Shown here: piece by piece, positions 17,576-25,847 of the stretch
Position numbering within the stretch: position 1 is the stretch's first letter
Layout: each line of letters opens with the position of its first letter
DNA from: Bordetella genomosp. 8
GTDB taxonomy: Bacteria; Pseudomonadota; Gammaproteobacteria; Burkholderiales; Burkholderiaceae_B
Direction: 5' to 3'
Assembly (NCBI RefSeq): GCF_002119685.1
Contig: NZ_CP021108.1
Span: forward strand, 496,001-560,000
Length of the DNA: 64,000 nt
Notes under the pieces: generated by a model
Database searches by the model: none
Told to the model about the DNA's origin: nothing
What the model saw: only the letters and a program-made list of their open reading frames with translations
Program-made: the position numbers and the translations under genes

Positions 17576-17989
17576 ATGGCACCCGCCCGACTACCCACCG
17601 CAAGTACGCGTGTTGCCCTGCCGCGCCCCGTAAATCGAGCCTTGCTCAGACTCGGCGAGGAGATCTCCACTGCGCGTCGTCTACGGCGATTGAGCCAGAA
17701 AGACCTGGCCGAGCGCATCGGCACCTCGCTCAGCACCGTCAGACGCATGGAAGAGGGCAATCCCGGTACCGCGCTGGGTACCTTTCTGCGTGCTTTGCAT
17801 GTACTCGGCCGACTTGATGATCTAGTGGAGGCAATGGCGACCACGAATGACGCCACGGGGATGCAGCTGATGCGGGAGCAGTTGCCCCAAAGGGTGCGTT
17901 CCGCTCGGATTGGCAGGTCGAGAGTGGCGCGCTCGGATGCTGTTGAAGACAGCAGCCCTGATGAGCCCGATGAGCTGGAGGGCTTCTAA
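17576..17989 (+). CDS. hipB: HipB-like XRE-family antitoxin
   Basis: 137 residues from ATG 17576; a GTG at 17549 would add nine residues but has no ribosome site. The helix-turn-helix spans about residues 27-75 (EISTARRLRRLSQKDLAERIGTSLSTVRRMEEG), followed by a segment typical of HipB-type regulators (LGTFLRALHVLGRLDDLVEAM) and a Ser/Asp/Glu-rich tail that may contact the toxin. Its stop overlaps the toxin start (TAATG). Base composition is visibly less GC-rich than the neighbours. Confidence 0.85.
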   Translation: MAPARLPTASTRVALPRPVNRALLRLGEEISTARRLRRLSQKDLAERIGTSLSTVRRMEEGNPGTALGTFLRALHVLGRLDDLVEAMATTNDATGMQLMREQLPQRVRSARIGRSRVARSDAVEDSSPDEPDELEGF

Positions 17990-19218
17990 TGGCCGCCAAG
18001 GCGCTGCGACGGCGGGATCTGGAGGTCCATCTGGGATCGAGCGGCCAGGTGATAGGGCACCTGCATCTGGGAAGTGGCAAACGCAGCGCCTTCAGCTATG
18101 ACGAGCGCTGGCTGCGGGATCCGAAGTTCTTCACCCTGTCGCCAGACCTGCTGCCCGTCTTGGGTGTTCAGCATCCGCAGCGGGTGTTCTTCGACGCGCT
18201 GGCGGATACCGTCCCAGACTCATGGGGCGAACGTGTCATCCGGCGCGCCCATGCAAAGCTTCGGCAGCATGATCGCGACACCCCGCCGCTGGAGCCTGTG
18301 GACTTTTTGCTATGGGTCGATGACGAGGCTCGCGTCGGTGCGCTGCGTCTCTTTGACCCTCAGGTCAGGATGTATTTACGGTCGAGCAACGAGCAGCGGC
18401 ACGTTCCCCCGTTGGTGGACCTCGATAAAGTCGTGCAAGCCGCTCGCGCGTTGGAGGCGGGCACGGAAAGCACGCAGGATCTCCAATATCTGCTTGGACT
18501 AGGCACTTCGCTCGGCGGCGCTCGGCCGAAATCGACAGTTCGCGACACGGATGGTCGTCTGGCCTTGGGCAAGTTTCCCAGCCAGGCGGACCAGCGCGAC
18601 GTGATAAGAGGCGAGGTGCTGGCCATGCGCCTCGCAGCCAAGGCAGGCATACACACAGCCGCCGCTCGCGTAGAAATGATCAACGGGACAGCAGTGGCGA
18701 TCATCCGGCGGTTCGATCGCACGACTCAAGGTGGTCGCATCCCATACGTGTCAGCCGCGACGATGCTGCAGTCTGATGGGCGCGACATGGTGCACGCTTA
18801 TACGGAACTCGCGGACGTCCTGTTGCAGGAAGGTGCCGCGCCTACTATCGACATGCACCAGTTGTGGCGCCGCTTGGTCTTCAATTTTTTGATCTGCAAC
18901 ACCGATGACCACTTGCGGAATACCGGCTTTCTGTATGACGCGCGTAATCATGGATGGCGTCTATCGCCAGCCTTTGATCTCAATCCAATGCCAGGGGATC
19001 GCCGCGAGAGCAAGACATGGCTGACCGAGGATTCTGGGCCAATCGACAATAGGCACGTGCTGATGGAAGGGGCGTCCTACTTCAGGCTGGATGCAACGGA
19101 AGCCGCGGCGATATGGAAAGAGGTCGCTCAGGTGGTGACCGGCTGGCGAGTAGTCGCGAAGGAATTGGGGATGACGAACAGCGATCTGACGGATTTTGCG
19201 CCGGCATTTGCCGGATAG
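17989..19218 (+). CDS. hipA: HipA-family serine/threonine kinase toxin
   Basis: 409 residues. HipA kinases phosphorylate glutamyl-tRNA synthetase in E. coli and other targets in relatives, causing growth arrest. N-terminal couple_hipA domain (about 1-110, PDSWGERVIRRA). The phosphate/autophosphorylation loop is GTSLGGARPKS (about 172-182). The catalytic loop is CNTDDHLRNTGF (about 303) and the metal-binding motif is SPAFDLNPMP (about 327). All key kinase residues are present, so the toxin looks intact. Cotranscribed with hipB. Flanked by direct repeats (copies 2 and 3). Confidence 0.88.
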   Translation: MAAKALRRRDLEVHLGSSGQVIGHLHLGSGKRSAFSYDERWLRDPKFFTLSPDLLPVLGVQHPQRVFFDALADTVPDSWGERVIRRAHAKLRQHDRDTPPLEPVDFLLWVDDEARVGALRLFDPQVRMYLRSSNEQRHVPPLVDLDKVVQAARALEAGTESTQDLQYLLGLGTSLGGARPKSTVRDTDGRLALGKFPSQADQRDVIRGEVLAMRLAAKAGIHTAAARVEMINGTAVAIIRRFDRTTQGGRIPYVSAATMLQSDGRDMVHAYTELADVLLQEGAAPTIDMHQLWRRLVFNFLICNTDDHLRNTGFLYDARNHGWRLSPAFDLNPMPGDRRESKTWLTEDSGPIDNRHVLMEGASYFRLDATEAAAIWKEVAQVVTGWRVVAKELGMTNSDLTDFAPAFAG

Positions 19219-19271
19219 CGGGAGGAACTTGGTTTTCCTTGCGATAAACATGTACCCGCGAACTACGCCCG

Positions 19272-19307
19272 AATAAAGAATCGGCCCCCTGGACTACAGG
19301 GGGCCGA
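19272..19307 (-). terminator. Rho-independent terminator of secreted-protein copy 3
   Basis: The same 11-bp stem as copy 1 (TCGGCCCCCTG / CAGGGGGCCGA, loop GACTA). The T-run is interrupted (TTCTTTATT). It also lies just after hipA and could act on its transcript. Confidence 0.75.
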
Positions 19308-19474
19308 CCTTGCTACGCACCACACCGAGAGGACTGCCACTACAGCATCCCCGCCTCTCGCCGGGGAAACCGCTCATCCGTGCAGGCATGAACGGCCGGA
19401 CTTCCTGGTGACCCGACCGGCTTCAGTCGGATCACCGCTAGTTCGTGATCAACGTTGGCGATCAGCCGCGGCGA
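19308..19474 (-). other. Structured 3' region of copy 3 (candidate 3'UTR RNA element)
   Basis: Homologous to 10735-10876. Hairpins at 19370-19395 (CCGCTCAT/ATGAACGG) and 19410-19433 (GACCCGACCG/CAGTCGGATC). Relative to copy 1, one substitution in the first stem and two in the second give G-U pairs in minus-strand RNA but A-C mismatches in plus-strand RNA, indicating that the minus transcript is the structured one. Confidence 0.5.
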
Positions 19475-19798
19475 TCAGCCTTGGAAGGGCTGGTTGTCGA
19501 TGTCGCCGAAGGCGAGGTCGCCATGCACGCCGCCGCCTTGGGCAACCGCCGGGACCGAAGCCACGTCAGCTTGCGCGGTGAAGGGCGCGTTGTCGCTGTC
19601 GGCGTTGGCGGTCAGGCCGGCGGCGCGGGCTTGTTCCAGTTGCGCGACGACTTGGTCGCGGCTCACGCTGCTGGCCGATTGGCCGTAGACGCCTTGGAAC
19701 GGCGTGTTGTCCGAATCGCCACGGGGGGTCGCGGCTTGCGCGGCGCCGATGGCGGCAAAGGAAAGAACAAAAGCGGAAACGATGGTCTTGGCATTCAT
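19475..19798 (-). CDS. Small secreted protein, DUF4148-like, copy 3
   Basis: 107 residues, identical in plan to copies 1 and 2: signal peptide to about residue 22, then three DxDNxPF motifs. Two residues differ from copy 2 (Ser41, Gly93) and four from copy 1. AGGAG precedes the ATG. Function unknown. Convergent with hipA across the terminator. Confidence 0.8.
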   Translation of the reverse strand: MNAKTIVSAFVLSFAAIGAAQAATPRGDSDNTPFQGVYGQSASSVSRDQVVAQLEQARAAGLTANADSDNAPFTAQADVASVPAVAQGGGVHGDLAFGDIDNQPFQG

Positions 19799-20128
19799 GG
19801 CAGTACTCCTAGTCCTGGTTAAGTGATCCGGGCCGTGCATCGCGGGTCTGAGGTTTCAGGGAAGTTCGCGACGTCCGTTGCTGTTCCCGATGACTGCATT
19901 CTGTGCTTCCAGGGACTAGGGATAAACCCGCATAAACGGAAATCATCTTTCCATTTGTCGGAGGAATCTACGGGGAAAGGCGCACGGGCTGCCAGGGCGC
20001 AGGTGCTCAAGCCAGGTGTTTTGTCTCAAATCGTTGCGGTTTAATGCCTATGCGGGCATTTCCGACCAAGCGCCACCGATAGAATGGTCAGCGCGTTATC
20101 GGTCAAGGCCGGGGAGACTTCTATTCAC

Positions 20129-20404
20129 ATGTTTATTCGTCGCGTCGCGGTGGTGCTGGTCTTCGGGCTGTTGTCGGCCTGCTCATCCACAAAGAAAGCG
20201 GACTCTATTGAGTCGACCGTGCGTCCGACTTCGCCCAGCGCGGCCAAGGCGTCCGGACGGGTGGTGGATTCATGCGCGTCGTCGCGCAGCAAGTGCCTGT
20301 ACAAGGGCTCGTACGAGCCCGGCGAACGGGACTATGCCGAGCAGGAAGCCAAGCGCTTGAACCTGGCTGAGTTGGAAAGGCTGCGCAAGGCGTTCGGCAA
20401 CTGA
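20129..20404 (+). CDS. Small lipoprotein, paralogue of the one at 6392-6598
   Basis: 91 residues. The type II signal peptide MFIRRVAVVLVFGLLSACSS has its lipobox Cys near residue 18. A Ser/Lys-rich spacer leads to SCASSRSKCLYKGSYEPGERDYAEQEAKRLN, the same C...C-x-Y-x-GSY-xx-GE-x-DYA-xx-EA-x-RLN pattern as the first lipoprotein. The longer frame upstream adds an implausible N-terminus. GGGGAG is 13 bases before the ATG, rather far. Function unknown. Confidence 0.75.
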   Translation: MFIRRVAVVLVFGLLSACSSTKKADSIESTVRPTSPSAAKASGRVVDSCASSRSKCLYKGSYEPGERDYAEQEAKRLNLAELERLRKAFGN

Positions 20405-20512
20405 ACGCCGATGGCGGCGGTCTCCATGGCGACGGTGTCGATCAGGCGGGATTCCGTGCTCACGAGCTTCCGTTCCGCGAGTAAGCCCCCTCTATTCCGC
20501 GATAAGCAGCCA

Positions 20513-21376
20513 TCAGGCCGTCGCGTCGAGCCCCAGGAAATCCACGGCGTTATCGCATAGCCAGCGTTGCCGTACGTCGTCCGGCAGCGGCAAGGCGGTG
20601 AACTCGTCCAGCGTGCGGGGCACCGGCATCATGGGGAAGGCGGTGCCGAAGATCATACGGTGCTTCAGGACCGTCTTGCCATACTGCAGCAGCGGTTCGT
20701 AGCCGGAGTGCGGCGTCGTCATCAGGCGTGGACGGATCGCCAGGGTTCCTATCCACAGATTGGGATGCCGCCATGCCACGGCGATCAATTCATTGACCCA
20801 TGGCCACCCCGGGGGCGAGGCGCAGACGCGCAGGTCGGGAAAGTCGCGCAGCACGCGGTCCAAGGCCTGCGGATGGCCATGGTGCATGGACGTGCGCGTC
20901 GAAAAATTCGTGCCGCAATGGACGTTGACCGGCACATTGAGCTCGGAGCATTTCGCGTACAGCGGATACAGCAGCCGGTCGTCGATATCGAGCCCCAGCT
21001 CGAAACCCTGTATGTTCAGGCCACGCAGCCCCAGCTCCTTGACGGCCTGTTCCAGCTCCCGGACGGCGGCCATGCCGCGATGCGGGTCCACGCCGGCGAA
21101 GCCGATATAGCGTGGCCCATGCGCGCGGCAGAAATCGGCCACCGTCTCGTTGGCAATCTTGAAGCCGAAAGTGGAGCTCAGGTCGCGGGCCTTCAGCACC
21201 ACCGCGCGGGCGTCCAGGCGTTCGTAGGTGTCCAGATACTCTCGCAACGCATCGGGTCCGGTCTCGCGATCGACCTGCGCCTCGCTGTTGCCGTAGACGC
21301 GCCGATAGTTGGAAAGGTGCGGTGCCCGGCCTTCGAAACCGGGGGCGGGTGGGCGGCTGGAAAAATCGATGAACAT
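20513..21376 (-). CDS. Amidohydrolase-2-family protein (atypical metal site)
   Basis: 287 residues in the TIM-barrel amidohydrolase-2 family (decarboxylases and hydrolases of aromatic or dicarboxylic acids). Family landmarks: GPRYIGFAGVDPHRG, ELGLRGLNIQGFE, VPVNVHCGTNF and HPNLWIGTLAIRP. The usual N-terminal HxH metal pair is replaced by FIDFSSRPPAPG, as in the IDFRxRPP subgroup, so the metal may be absent or bound differently. Last gene of the catabolic cluster, 19 bases after the CoA ligase. It probably performs a hydrolytic or decarboxylating step. Confidence 0.8.
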   Translation of the reverse strand: MFIDFSSRPPAPGFEGRAPHLSNYRRVYGNSEAQVDRETGPDALREYLDTYERLDARAVVLKARDLSSTFGFKIANETVADFCRAHGPRYIGFAGVDPHRGMAAVRELEQAVKELGLRGLNIQGFELGLDIDDRLLYPLYAKCSELNVPVNVHCGTNFSTRTSMHHGHPQALDRVLRDFPDLRVCASPPGWPWVNELIAVAWRHPNLWIGTLAIRPRLMTTPHSGYEPLLQYGKTVLKHRMIFGTAFPMMPVPRTLDEFTALPLPDDVRQRWLCDNAVDFLGLDATA

Positions 21377-21395
21377 GGCTGCCTCCTCGGGCGCG

Positions 21396-23051
21396 TCAGC
21401 GCCAGACAGATTGTTGGCGGTCGTAGCTGCCCGCGAAAGGATCCGTCATCTCGGCGATCAGCCGCTTCTTGGCGATCTTGCGTGACGGCGTGCGGGGAAA
21501 ATCTTCTTCCATGTAATGCAGGTAGCGGGGCACCTTGAACGGTGCCAGGTGCCTGGCGCAGTGTTCGAATATGGCTTCCGGCGGGACCTCGCTGGATGTC
21601 AGCCCCGCGCGCAGCTTGATATAGGCCTTCACTTCCTCGCGCCGCAGCGGATCGGGAACGGGCACCACGGCGGCTTCCTCGATATCGTCCATGCCGCGCA
21701 GTACGGCTTCGACTTCGTTCGCGGCGATGTTCTCCCCCGCGCGCTTGATCATTTCCTTTATGCGCCCGACCAGGTAGTAATAGCCGTCTTCGTCACGCCG
21801 GAAAAGATCGCCCGTGCGGAACCATACGCCGTCGAAGCTTTCCGCGTTGGCTTGCGGCCGCTTGTAGTAGCCCAGGAATATGCCCCTGCCGCGGACCCAC
21901 AGTTCGCCGATCTCGCCATCGGGCGTGGGGGCGCCGTTCTCGTCGCGGATCTCGAAGCGCCGGAAGGCCGCCGGCAGGCCGCAGCTGCGCACCAGCGACA
22001 TGTCATGCGCCCACGCCGGCATGAGGGCGCCGGTACCGATTTCCGTCATGCCGTAGCCTTCGCGCGCCGTCAGCTTGAAACGGCGTTGCACGTCGCGGCG
22101 AGCGGTCTCGGTCCAGCCGTAGATGCTGATGTACTTCAGGTCGATATCGCCATCGGCCTCGGACTCCGGATAGTGCGACAGTACGGGTTCCGGGAAGATG
22201 CAATAGTGGATGCGGTAATCCTTCAGCCACGACATGAAACGGCTCAGGCTCATGCGGTCGGCGACGTAGGCGGTGCCGCCCAATGCCAGCGTCATCAGGA
22301 ACTGCCACATGGGATCCATGTAGAAGAACGGCGCCCACACCAGCACGTTGTGGATGCCGCCCTCGCGGGTGCGGCGGTGCCTGGCCGAGTTGTGCGCGTG
22401 GATCATCCAGTAGTCGTGCGTCAGCAGACAGCCTTTGGGGAAGCCCGTCGTACCGGAGGTGTATTGAAGGTTCAGTATGTCCGTGCGCGCCACCGGCGCC
22501 GGCGGCGTGAAACCGGGTTGGCCGTCGCGTACCAGCGTGTGCCAGTCGAGGTGGGCGCCATCGTCGCCGGCGCCGCCCTGCGCATGCACGACGATGCGTT
22601 CGGGCGCCAGCAGCGGCGGCAGCGCATCCAGCGCCTGCAGCTTGGCCAGCAGGCCCGATTCCACCACCACGTACTGCGCGTCCGAATCCCGCAGCACGAA
22701 GTCCAGCTCGTCGGTCGTGTACGACGTGTTGACCGGCACCATCACGGCACCGATGCGGCCCAAGGCGATCCAGGTCACCGGAAAAGCGGGCGTGTTGCCG
22801 AGCATGACCGCCACATGGCAGCCCTTGCGCACGCCGCGCGCCAACAGGCTGGATGCCAGGCGGTCCGCCTGTTCGTCGAGCTGCGCATAGCTTATGGACT
22901 GCTGCTGTTCGAACCAGACCGCCGCGACGGCGTCGCCCATCAGCGCGGCGCGCTGCCGTACGAATTCACCCAGCGATTCGGGCAGGGCCAGCGATTCTTC
23001 GCGCTGGCGACGGACGAGTTCGGCCTGCACGGTCGAAGACTGTGTCTGCAT
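21396..23051 (-). CDS. AMP-dependent acyl-CoA synthetase/ligase
   Basis: 551 residues of the ANL superfamily. It activates a carboxylate through acyl-AMP to a CoA thioester. Motifs: the P-loop-like A3 LQYTSGTTGFPKGCLLTH (about 190), YGMTEIGTG (A5), ELWVRGRGIFLGYYKRP, WFRTGDLFRRDEDGYYYLVGR (A7) and the catalytic-lysine region PRTPSRKIAKKRL near the C-terminus (A10). Nearest in style to CaiC/long-chain ligases; the acid is unknown. In the cluster it follows the ATPase by 54 bases and would act after the aldehyde dehydrogenase. Confidence 0.9.
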   Translation of the reverse strand: MQTQSSTVQAELVRRQREESLALPESLGEFVRQRAALMGDAVAAVWFEQQQSISYAQLDEQADRLASSLLARGVRKGCHVAVMLGNTPAFPVTWIALGRIGAVMVPVNTSYTTDELDFVLRDSDAQYVVVESGLLAKLQALDALPPLLAPERIVVHAQGGAGDDGAHLDWHTLVRDGQPGFTPPAPVARTDILNLQYTSGTTGFPKGCLLTHDYWMIHAHNSARHRRTREGGIHNVLVWAPFFYMDPMWQFLMTLALGGTAYVADRMSLSRFMSWLKDYRIHYCIFPEPVLSHYPESEADGDIDLKYISIYGWTETARRDVQRRFKLTAREGYGMTEIGTGALMPAWAHDMSLVRSCGLPAAFRRFEIRDENGAPTPDGEIGELWVRGRGIFLGYYKRPQANAESFDGVWFRTGDLFRRDEDGYYYLVGRIKEMIKRAGENIAANEVEAVLRGMDDIEEAAVVPVPDPLRREEVKAYIKLRAGLTSSEVPPEAIFEHCARHLAPFKVPRYLHYMEEDFPRTPSRKIAKKRLIAEMTDPFAGSYDRQQSVWR

Positions 23052-23105
23052 TGATATTTCCTCGGAAGTCCGGCGGCCGCCATCCGGGCCGCTACATGAA
23101 TCGGG

Positions 23106-24206
23106 CTAGTCCAGCACCAGGCAATCCCGGTGCGACCACGTCAACCGCACGGGAGCGTCGCGTGGCAGCGGCACCCGGTCGCGACGGTTCTGTTCCTGCA
23201 CCACCATGCGGACGGACGACCCGACACGGACGTGATGCCGCACGATGCCGCCCAGGATGATGGTGTCTTCCAGGACGCCATCCACGCCCTGGTCCTCGCC
23301 GGGCGGCGTGCCGGCGGCGTGCATGACGATGCTTTCGGGACGGATCAGCAGGCTGGCTGCATTGGACCCCCGTGGCGCGTTGGTCGCGCCAATGCCATGG
23401 GGCCCTGTGCAGGGTGTGGCGCGCATGTCTCCCAGCACCGTCGATACCGCCACGCCATCGGCCGTCGCCGCGCGTACGTCGCAGGGCAGCAGGTTCGCGG
23501 TGCCGATGAAGTCGGCGGCGAAGCGCGTCGCCGGGCGGAAATAGAGCGCCTCCGGCTTATCCTCCTGTTCGATGCGGCCGCCGTTCATCAGGACGATGCG
23601 ATCGGACATGGTCAGCGCTTCGTCCTGGTCGTGCGTGACGTTCACCATGGTGATGCCGAGCTCCGCATGGATGCGGCGCAGCTCCAGCTGCATCTGTTCC
23701 CGCAGCTTCTTGTCCAACGCGCCCAACGGTTCGTCCAGCAAGATCAGCGCCGGGTTGTAGACGATGCAGCGCGCCAGGGATACCCGCTGCTGCTGGCCGC
23801 CGGACAGCTCGCGCGGCTTGCGTGCCGCCAGGTCCGGCAGGCGGACCAGCTCCAGCACCTCGCGAACCTTGCGTTCGATCTCGGCGCGTGCGAGCCTGCG
23901 CACGCGCAGCGGAAAGGCGATGTTCTCGAACACCGTCATGTGCGGCATCAGCGCGTAGTTCTGGAACACCATGCCCAGCTGCCGCTTGCTGGGCGGGCTG
24001 GTGGTGACGTCGCGGCCGTCGATGACGATGCGGCCCGTCGATGGCGGCACCATGCCGGCGATCAGGTTGAGCAGCGTCGTCTTGCCGGACCCGCTGGGGC
24101 CGAGCAGCGTGACGAACTCGCCCTTGCGCACCGACAGGTCCACGGGGTGCAGGGCCTGCACACCACCGTAGCGCTTGGAGACCTGTCGCAGTTCTATCAT
24201 GTTCAT
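23106..24206 (-). CDS. Spermidine/putrescine-type ABC transporter ATP-binding protein (PotA-like)
   Basis: 366 residues. Walker A GPSGSGKTTLL (about 36), Q-loop MVFQNYALMPHM, signature LSGGQQQRVSLAR, Walker B LILLDEPLGALD, His switch VTHDQDEAL. The C-terminal about 85 residues form a TOBE-like beta domain (SLLIRPESIVMHA, HHVRVGSSVRMVVQ). Partners are the two permeases and binding protein upstream; the FAD oxidoreductase gene lies between them and this gene, implying a shared transcript. Confidence 0.9.
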   Translation of the reverse strand: MNMIELRQVSKRYGGVQALHPVDLSVRKGEFVTLLGPSGSGKTTLLNLIAGMVPPSTGRIVIDGRDVTTSPPSKRQLGMVFQNYALMPHMTVFENIAFPLRVRRLARAEIERKVREVLELVRLPDLAARKPRELSGGQQQRVSLARCIVYNPALILLDEPLGALDKKLREQMQLELRRIHAELGITMVNVTHDQDEALTMSDRIVLMNGGRIEQEDKPEALYFRPATRFAADFIGTANLLPCDVRAATADGVAVSTVLGDMRATPCTGPHGIGATNAPRGSNAASLLIRPESIVMHAAGTPPGEDQGVDGVLEDTIILGGIVRHHVRVGSSVRMVVQEQNRRDRVPLPRDAPVRLTWSHRDCLVLD

Positions 24207-24249
24207 GGCGATGCAGTCCGTGTAGGTTCAAGGGCGCGGGCGCGCGGTG

Positions 24250-25833
24250 TCAAAGCCGTGAAGCCAGGATGACGCGCGCGGCGTTGTGGCCGGGTACGCC
24301 CGTCACGCCGCCGCCCGGATGGACGGAGGCCCCGCACTGGTACAGGCCGGCGATGGGCGTGCGGTAGTCCGCCGCGCCGCGCACCGGCCGGCGAAAGAAG
24401 ATCTGGTCCGCGCTCAGTTCGCCGTGGTGCACGTGACCGCCGGGCAGGGCGAAGCGCTCTTCCAGGTCCGGCGGCGCCAGTACCTGGGCATCGTCCACGC
24501 AGTCGCGAAAGCCCGGCGCGTGGGCTTCCAGCGTATCGAACACGGCATCGCGCAAGCGATCGCGCCCTGTGTTCCAGTCCGAGTCCCGCAGGCGGTAGGG
24601 CGCGTGTTGCCCGAAAATGCTGATCAGATGCTTGCCCGGCGGCGCCACCGTCGCATCCAGCTTGCTGGGCGTCAGGATGACCAGCGGCAGGCGCGACGCG
24701 AAGCCGCCCTGGCGCGCGGCATCGTAGGCCTGTTCGAGATAGTCCACGGACGGTCCGATGCGAACCTGCGTGGGATAGTCGAACCCCGCTCCCGCCGCGT
24801 CGAAATCCTTGAAGACCGGCAGCCGGTTCATCGCCAGGTTGACCTTGAAGGCATGGGACGCGTCGCGGATGCGGTCGACGCGCGCCAGGAATTCCACCGG
24901 TACGTGGGCGGGATCCACCAGGCGGCGGAACAGCACCTTGGTCGCGGCATTCGATATCACGCACTTCGCCCGCAGCGTTTCGCCGTTTTCCAGGGTGACG
25001 CCCGTCGCGCGGCCGGCCTCCACGTCGACGCGCGCGACGGGCGCACCCAGCCGGACTTCCATCCCGTGCGCCTGGCCGGAAGCGGCGATGGCCTCCGAGA
25101 TCGATCCCATGCCGCCGCGCACGAAGCCGGCCGGGCCGGCGGAAGTGGTGTGATCGCGCACATAGCCGCGCAGCAGCACATAGGCCGAGCCCGGCGCCGA
25201 CAAAGTGGTGGTCGCGCCACCGCAGGCGACGTAGAAGCCCAGGGCCGCGATGGTTTCGTCGGCCTGGAACCAGCGTCCGAGGAAATCCCGTGCGCTGAGC
25301 GTCAGCACATCGTAGAGGTCGTAGAACTGTTCGCCGATATTGCGATAGCGCCAGGCGAAGCGCAGCAGGCGCAGCCGGGAGGAAAGATCGGTGGCGGCCG
25401 GATCCGGCGGAATCTCCCAGAGCATGCGCGACACCGTGGCGCCCAGCCGCGCCATGTGGTCGCGGTAGCGGGGATAGGCGGCGGCATCCGCCGCGCTGAA
25501 ACGGCTCATGCCGGCGTGCAGTTGCTTGTCGTCGCCGAAGACCAGGCTGCGGCCTTCACCGTACAGGTGCACCATGGGCGTGGGGCGGATGACGGCGTAG
25601 CCGTGGCGGGCCAGCTCAAGCTCCTGGATGATGCGGGGCTGCAGCAGCGCCATCGTGTAGGAGGCGACCGATACCCGGTAGCCGGGCCAGACGGCCTCGC
25701 TGACCGCCGCGCCGCCGATCACGTCGCGCCGCTCCAGTACGCAGACCTTGCGGCCCGCGCGGGCCAGGTAGGCGCCGCATACCAGCCCATTGTGTCCGCC
25801 GCCGATGATGATCGCGTCGTAGCTAGCCGCCAT
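24250..25833 (-). CDS. FAD-dependent oxidoreductase, phytoene-desaturase/PYROXD2-like
   Basis: 527 residues. N-terminal dinucleotide-binding fold DAIIIGGGHNGLVCG with the ribose-binding Glu in VCVLERRDVIGG. C-terminal FAD-closing segment LYQCGASVHPGGGVTGVPGHNA. This architecture is the CrtI/PYROXD2-like branch of amine-oxidase-fold flavoproteins, most of unknown substrate. Lying between transporter genes, it probably oxidises the imported compound (C-N or C-C desaturation). 14 bases after the permease. Confidence 0.87.
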   Translation of the reverse strand: MAASYDAIIIGGGHNGLVCGAYLARAGRKVCVLERRDVIGGAAVSEAVWPGYRVSVASYTMALLQPRIIQELELARHGYAVIRPTPMVHLYGEGRSLVFGDDKQLHAGMSRFSAADAAAYPRYRDHMARLGATVSRMLWEIPPDPAATDLSSRLRLLRFAWRYRNIGEQFYDLYDVLTLSARDFLGRWFQADETIAALGFYVACGGATTTLSAPGSAYVLLRGYVRDHTTSAGPAGFVRGGMGSISEAIAASGQAHGMEVRLGAPVARVDVEAGRATGVTLENGETLRAKCVISNAATKVLFRRLVDPAHVPVEFLARVDRIRDASHAFKVNLAMNRLPVFKDFDAAGAGFDYPTQVRIGPSVDYLEQAYDAARQGGFASRLPLVILTPSKLDATVAPPGKHLISIFGQHAPYRLRDSDWNTGRDRLRDAVFDTLEAHAPGFRDCVDDAQVLAPPDLEERFALPGGHVHHGELSADQIFFRRPVRGAADYRTPIAGLYQCGASVHPGGGVTGVPGHNAARVILASRL

Positions 25834-25847
25834 GAGAGTCTTTTCCG

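Larger units (their letters stand above)
19272..19929 (-). repeat. Duplicated locus, copy 3
   Basis: Terminator, structured 3' element, gene and upstream region repeated relative to copy 1. The promoter-proximal part (around 19840-19890) has diverged, losing the CGCGATG arm, while the outer GGACTAGGGATAAACCC end is kept. Confidence 0.88.

Noticed and set aside
21516..23054. Long open frame on the plus strand opposite the acyl-CoA ligase
   Set aside because: Its product is His/Arg/Val/Gln-rich with no domain, mirrors the codon bias of the ligase gene, and has no ribosome site. Similar antisense frames lie over most GC-rich genes here and are all treated as shadows.
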